Positions 6,774-9,672 of a DNA stretch of 9,672 nucleotides are shown here, piece by piece. Under the pieces are notes generated by a model that was not told the DNA's origin, searched no databases, and saw only the letters and a list, made by a program, of their open reading frames with translations. This DNA is from Gemmatimonadota bacterium (GTDB lineage Bacteria; Gemmatimonadota; Gemmatimonadetes; Longimicrobiales; UBA6960): positions 1 through 9,672 of the forward strand of contig JAHWKH010000064.1 of the NCBI GenBank assembly GCA_019347995.1, read 5' to 3'. How positions within the stretch are numbered: the first letter of the stretch is position 1; each line of letters starts with the position of its first letter. The translations under genes and the position numbers were made by a program.

Positions 6774-8012
6774 GTCGCCTCCTGGGAGTCGGGAGCCTCC
6801 ACCAGGCCCAGGAGAAGGGCGAGGGCGGCCTGTCCCGACCGCTCGCGCACCGACTCCCGGTCGCCGGGGAAGCGCCGGTGCCCCGCCCGCGTGCGGCCGC
6901 CCACGTGCGCCGCGTACCAGACGAGCCCGACCGGCTTGGCCTCCGTGCCCCCGGTGGGTCCGGCGACGCCCGTGATGCCGATGCCGGCGTCGGTCCCCAT
7001 GCGGCGCGCCACGCCCTCGGCCATGGCCCGGGCCACGGCCTCCGACACGGCTCCCTCCCGCTCCAGGACGGCCGGCTCCAGCCCCAGCTCCCGGATCTTC
7101 ACCGCGTCGGCGTACGCGACCACGCCTCCCACGTACCAGGCGGAGGCTCCGGCCCGGTCGGTGAGGCGCTTGGAGATCAGTCCTCCCGTACAGCTCTCGG
7201 CGGTGGCGAGCGTGAGCCCCCGCCGCTCCAGCGCGGCCGCGACGGCCTCCACCAGGTCGCCCTGCTCCGCGCGGAAGCGGTAGCCGCGGAGATACGGCTC
7301 CAGGGCCGCCTCGAGCCGGTCGAACCACGCCTCGGCCGCGGCGCGCTCTCCCCGGGCCGTGAAGCGCAGGTCCACGCCCCGGAGGTCGGGCAGGTACGCC
7401 AGCTCCACCGGCCCCCGCTCCCTTGGCAGGAGCCTCTCCACCTCCTCCGACAGGCGTGACTCCGGGATGCCCGTGGTGTGGAGGGTCCGATGCCAGGCCG
7501 GACGCAGACGCCCGTCGAAGAGCCCGGCCAGGACGCTCCGCAGCTCCTCCTCCCAGATGCCCTTCATCTCCCGGGGGACGCCGGGAAGCAGGACCACCCA
7601 CGAGCCTTCCCGCTCCAGGGCGAGACCGGGGGCCGTGCCGTGTGGATTGGAAAGCACACGGGCTCCCCGGGGAACCATGGCCTGGCCCTCGTTGGACGCG
7701 GGAAAGGGAGCGATCCCGGACTCGCGGAAGCGTTCCTTCAGCGCCTCGAGGAGCCGCACGTCGAGCTCGAGGGGCGCGTCCAGGAGGTCTGCGACCGCCT
7801 CCCGCGTCCGGTCGTCGGCCGTGGGTCCCAGCCCGCCGGTGGCGACGACCAGCTCCGCGTCGTCGAGGGCCGTCGTCGTCGCCCACGGTGGAGCGCCGAA
7901 CCACGTGGAATCCCAGCTCCGAGAGCCGCACGCCGAGCCAGGCCGCGTTGGTGTCCACCGTGCGCCCCAGGAGGAGCTCGTCACCCACCGTCACCACGAT
8001 GGCGCGGGGCAT
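6770..8012 (-). pseudogene. cinA: CinA-family protein (MoCF domain + PncC nicotinamide-nucleotide amidase), frameshifted
   Basis: CinA joins an N-terminal molybdopterin-binding-like (COG1058, ADP-ribose pyrophosphatase) domain to a C-terminal NMN deamidase (PncC) domain used in NAD recycling. The real N-terminus starts at ATG 8012 (MPRAIVVTVGDELLLGRTVD) and stays in that frame through residue 47, ending STVGDDD at 7872. The family sequence then resumes one base further on, in another frame, from 7870: ALDDAELVVATGGLGPTADD, continuing intact to the stop at 6770. Homologues have about ten residues between GDD and the AL; here only four bases remain. About 26 bases therefore seem to be missing, which also explains the frame change. 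The PncC domain is complete, including TAESCTGG (7181-7204). The lesion could be real or an assembly collapse at the GAC triplet run. An ATG at 7984 in the later frame would add a nonsense N-terminus and is not credible. pgsA ends 47 bases upstream, and the hydrolase start overlaps the stop. Confidence 0.85.
6778..6783 (-). promoter_or_regulatory. Ribosome binding site inside the cinA 3' end, for the hydrolase
   Basis: AGGAGG on the minus strand lies four bases before the GTG start at 6773 and inside the last cinA codons. Together with the GTGA stop-start overlap, it supports the GTG rather than the ATG at 6740. Confidence 0.65.
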
Positions 8013-8059
8013 CTCGCCCGCACCCCCCCGGTCGGCAGCCGGTGCCGCGGGACCCATGG

Positions 8060-8710
8060 TCAGTCCCGGACCCCCACCACGGCGCGGTAGCTCCAGAAGT
8101 AGTCGATCATCGAGTAGACGGTCAGCACCACGGCCACCAGCAGCGTCAGCGCGACGAAGCCCCGGTGGAGCGCCGACCACGCCGCCCAGGCCCCGCCCCC
8201 GGTCCAGCCCCGGGCCACGGCCGTGAGGCTCAGCGGATACCAGAGCAGGAGCCCGCCGACGAACAGGTTCTGGATGAACGCCTTGTACTTGCCCGACTTC
8301 CCCGCGGCGATGACCACGCCGCGGCGCGCCGCGTAGGTCCGGAAGACGGTGACGGCCACCTCGCGGCCGAAGATGACCACGAGCACCCACAGGGGGAGCG
8401 GCCCCCACCACGGTACGTCGCCCAGCTCTCCGGGACGGTGGGAGATGATGAAGAAGGGGACGAACGTCACCACCAGGAGGAGCTTGTCGGCCAGAGGGTC
8501 GAGCAGCTTGCCCATGTCGGTGATGAGGTCGTGCTTGCGGGCGAGATAGCCGTCCCAGAGATCGGAGAGGGCGGCGGCCACGAACAGGACGAAGGCGCCG
8601 TAGCGTGCGGCCGCGCCAGGCTGGAGCGCGAGCCAGAACAGGAACGGGCATACGCCGATCCTGGCCAGCGTGATCAGGTTCGGGAGGTTCAGCCGGCCAG
8701 GGGTCGGCAC
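8060..8710 (-). CDS. pgsA: CDP-diacylglycerol--glycerol-3-phosphate 3-phosphatidyltransferase
   Basis: PgsA makes phosphatidylglycerophosphate from CDP-diacylglycerol and glycerol-3-phosphate in the inner membrane, the committed step to phosphatidylglycerol and cardiolipin. The 216-residue protein carries the full CDP-alcohol phosphotransferase motif DGx2ARx8Gx3Dx3D: D53-G54, A57-R58, G67, D71 and D75, with D50 also present. These acidic residues bind the metal ions. The N-terminus NLPNLITLARI (8-18) is typical of PgsA. About six hydrophobic helices are visible, near 17-30, 37-50, 76-90, 104-120, 145-162 and 184-204. GREVAVTVFR (115-124) also fits PgsA. The start is GTG at 8710, seven bases after the mglA stop, with no strong Shine-Dalgarno sequence, so translation may be coupled to mglA. 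Another CDP-alcohol transferase is possible, but the N-terminus and length favour PgsA. Confidence 0.93.
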   Translation of the reverse strand: MPTPGRLNLPNLITLARIGVCPFLFWLALQPGAAARYGAFVLFVAAALSDLWDGYLARKHDLITDMGKLLDPLADKLLLVVTFVPFFIISHRPGELGDVPWWGPLPLWVLVVIFGREVAVTVFRTYAARRGVVIAAGKSGKYKAFIQNLFVGGLLLWYPLSLTAVARGWTGGGAWAAWSALHRGFVALTLLVAVVLTVYSMIDYFWSYRAVVGVRD

Positions 8711-8717
8711 GATCGGC

Positions 8718-9296
8718 TCAGCTGAGGTTCTTGACGACCATCTTGCTGACCGCCTTGAGGGTCTCGAAGACCCCCTTCCCCTCCGTGGCCACGGCCTCGA
8801 AGTCGGGGACGTCGGTGGGGTTGAGCTGCGCGCGCAGCTCGTCCACCGGCATCGCGTTGGGGAGATCCCGCGTGTTGTACTGAATGGAGAACGGAATCTT
8901 CTTCAGGTCGTAGCCGTACGACTCCAGGTTCTCGTACAGGTTGTGCATGGCCTCGATGTTCGCCTCCGCACGTTCGCGCTGGGAGTCGGCGACGAAGATG
9001 ATGCCGTCGACACCCTTCAGGATGAGCTTCCGCGAGGCATTGTAGTAGACCTGCCCCGGCACGGTGTAGAGGTGGAAGCGGGTCTTGAATCCGCGGATCT
9101 CGCCCAGGTCGATGGGCAGGAAGTCGAAGAAGAGCGTCCGCTCCGTCTCGGTGGCCAGGGAGATCATCTTCCCCTTGGTCTCCGGATTCACCCTGGAGTA
9201 GACGTACTCCAGGTTCGTGGTCTTCCCGCCCAACCCCGTCCCGTAGTAGACCACTTTGCAGTTGATCTCCCGGGACGCGTAGTTGATCATCGACAC
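8718..9296 (-). CDS. mglA: MglA-type small Ras-like GTPase
   Basis: MglA sets cell polarity and drives gliding or pilus-based motility in Myxococcus; homologues occur in many non-gliding phyla, where the role is less clear. The 192-residue protein aligns by eye with M. xanthus MglA along its whole length, starting MSxINYxSREINCK. The P-loop is GTGLGGKTT (19-27). [12 protein letters not shown] (50-61) is the switch 1 region. TVPGQ (78-82) has Thr78 in place of the usual Ras Asp, as in MglA, and Q82 is retained for hydrolysis. ADSQ is at 103-106 and ATEGKG at 170-175. The NKxD motif reads NTRD (141-144), with Thr replacing Lys. The GTG start at 9296 gives the family-standard N-terminus and has AGGAGG nine bases upstream; an ATG two codons later is less likely. 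It heads a run of minus-strand genes. No mglB (roadblock activator) was recognised beside it. Confidence 0.94.
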   Translation of the reverse strand: MSMINYASREINCKVVYYGTGLGGKTTNLEYVYSRVNPETKGKMISLATETERTLFFDFLPIDLGEIRGFKTRFHLYTVPGQVYYNASRKLILKGVDGIIFVADSQRERAEANIEAMHNLYENLESYGYDLKKIPFSIQYNTRDLPNAMPVDELRAQLNPTDVPDFEAVATEGKGVFETLKAVSKMVVKNLS

Positions 9297-9305
9297 GGAA
9301 GAGGG

Positions 9306-9311
9306 CCTCCT
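9306..9311 (-). promoter_or_regulatory. Ribosome binding site of mglA, favouring the GTG start
   Basis: AGGAGG on the minus strand ends nine bases before GTG 9296 and 15 bases before ATG 9290. The spacing supports the GTG. Confidence 0.7.
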
Positions 9312-9436
9312 GCCAGCCGGATCGCTTCGCCGCGCGCTGCGGCGGTACGTGCGGAGGGTGGTTCTTCCACGCGAGGCTGCGCCAGTGGGAGTGTCAGGGC
9401 CGGACCCGGGTGACGGGGAGGGCGGCGGTCGGCACG

Positions 9437-9460
9437 AAGGGCCCCGCCGGAACGGCCCTT
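9437..9460. repeat. Perfect 7-bp inverted repeat (AAGGGCC...GGCCCTT)
   Basis: Arms at 9437-9443 and 9454-9460 enclose a 10-base spacer that itself contains CCG/CGG. The repeat sits about 140 bases upstream of the mglA start and is not followed by a T tract on either strand. It may be an operator-like site, a leader hairpin, or part of a terminator for the upstream gene. Confidence 0.4.
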
Positions 9461-9465
9461 AAAGT

Positions 9466-9479
9466 CGGGGGGCCCCCCG
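9466..9479 (-). terminator. GC palindrome that may end the upstream minus-strand gene
   Basis: The 14-base perfect palindrome CGGGGGGCCCCCCG lies 34 bases past the stop of the gene ending at 9514. Read on the minus strand it is followed by ACTTT, a very short T stretch. It could form a short stem with a 4-base loop. As an intrinsic terminator it is weak, and the assignment is tentative. Confidence 0.3.
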
Positions 9480-9513
9480 CGGGAAGCAAGGCCGCCCCGG
9501 GGACGAGGTCGGC

Positions 9514-9672
9514 TCAGCCGGAAACGGCCGGCTCGAGGGGTCCGCCGTCGCGCTCCCTGGCTTCGTCCTCCATGCGACGCACGATGGCCTGGGCGCGGCT
9601 CCGCAGGAGCTTGCGCGGCTCCCAGGAGATGAAATCCCGCAGAAGGGTCACGTTGTCCACCGTGGCCTCCTC
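9514..9672 (-). CDS. 3' end of an unidentified gene (partial)
   Basis: The last 52 codons of a minus-strand gene whose start lies beyond the window edge. The translation includes DNVTLLRDFISWEP (6-19 of the fragment), then a basic helix RKLLRSRAQAIVRRMEDEA, and a Gly/Pro-rich tail ending LEPAVSG. Third codon positions are strongly G/C, as in true genes here, and the frame is open to the edge. I do not recognise the family. It occupies the position where mglB would sit in Myxococcus, but the fragment does not look like a roadblock-domain C-terminus. The 217-base gap to mglA argues against tight coupling. Confidence 0.6.
   Translation of the reverse strand, partial: EEATVDNVTLLRDFISWEPRKLLRSRAQAIVRRMEDEARERDGGPLEPAVSG

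Larger units (their letters stand above)
9297..9513. other. 217-base gene-free region upstream of mglA
   Basis: No convincing reading frame was found here. It holds the mglA ribosome binding site and two inverted repeats (listed separately). It is the only sizeable gap before the minus-strand run, so the promoter for mglA and perhaps the whole run should lie here. No good -35/-10 pair stands out; the only A/T-rich patch is the TTTAAG (minus strand) at about 9459-9464, between the two repeats. Confidence 0.5.

Noticed and set aside
7872..7984. An ATG at 7984 as the start of an intact 404-residue CinA
   Set aside because: Its first 40 or so residues (Trp/Ser/Arg-rich) overlap the true CinA N-terminus in another frame and have no CinA resemblance. 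Choosing it hides the frameshift.
5865..8651. A 928-codon open frame on the minus strand spanning pgsA, cinA and the hydrolase
   Set aside because: Only the 8012-7872 part (CinA N-terminus) and the 6773-5865 part (hydrolase) resemble proteins. The rest is Arg/Gly/Pro-rich shadow of pgsA and cinA in another frame, as expected in GC-rich DNA. It is not a giant fusion gene.
8670..9413. A plus-strand open frame opposite mglA and its upstream region
   Set aside because: Antisense shadow; the mglA frame matches its family end to end.
1..9672. tRNA, rRNA, CRISPR array, insertion sequence, riboswitch or phage/defence module
   Set aside because: No regularly spaced repeats, transposase or integrase motifs, tRNA-like cloverleaf or conserved riboswitch core was recognised by reading. 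A covariance-model scan was not possible.

Overview
The window is GC-rich bacterial chromosome (about 70% GC by eye) with tightly packed housekeeping genes and no sign of mobile DNA. The gene mix fits a Gemmatimonadota-like organism: bacillithiol deacetylase, an MglA-type GTPase, and a compact run of mglA, pgsA, cinA, hydrolase, grpE and dnaJ. That assignment is inferred from protein families and remembered gene order, not from a search.

Layout. At 1-1352 (+) lie the last codons of one FtsX/MacB-type ABC permease and a complete second one. At 1439-2164 (+) is bshB1, for bacillithiol synthesis. At 2180-2542 (-) is a small HIRAN-like protein convergent with bshB1 and divergent from mnmA. At 2659-3768 (+) is mnmA, the tRNA 2-thiouridylase. 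The rest reads on the minus strand. In transcription order it is mglA (9296-8718), pgsA (8710-8060), cinA (8012-6770), an alpha/beta hydrolase (6773-5865), grpE (5835-5206), dnaJ (5195-4065) and a 77-residue unknown protein (4023-3790). Gaps in this run are 7, 47, -4, 29, 10 and 41 bases, so it could be one long operon. A 217-base gene-free stretch (9297-9513) lies upstream of mglA, and beyond it is the 3' end of an unidentified minus-strand gene.

What stands out. cinA is broken as given: its true N-terminus (from 8012) and the rest of the protein lie in different frames, and about 26 bases of coding sequence seem to be missing at a GAC triplet run near 7871-7880. This is either a real lesion or an assembly collapse. 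MglA has Thr in place of the usual Lys in its NKxD motif. Two small proteins (2180-2542 and 3790-4023) look real but lack an assigned function. grpE-dnaJ sit behind lipid and polarity genes, with no hrcA, dnaK or CIRCE element visible. I found no convincing undescribed multi-gene system. No tRNA, rRNA, CRISPR array, insertion sequence or riboswitch was recognised.
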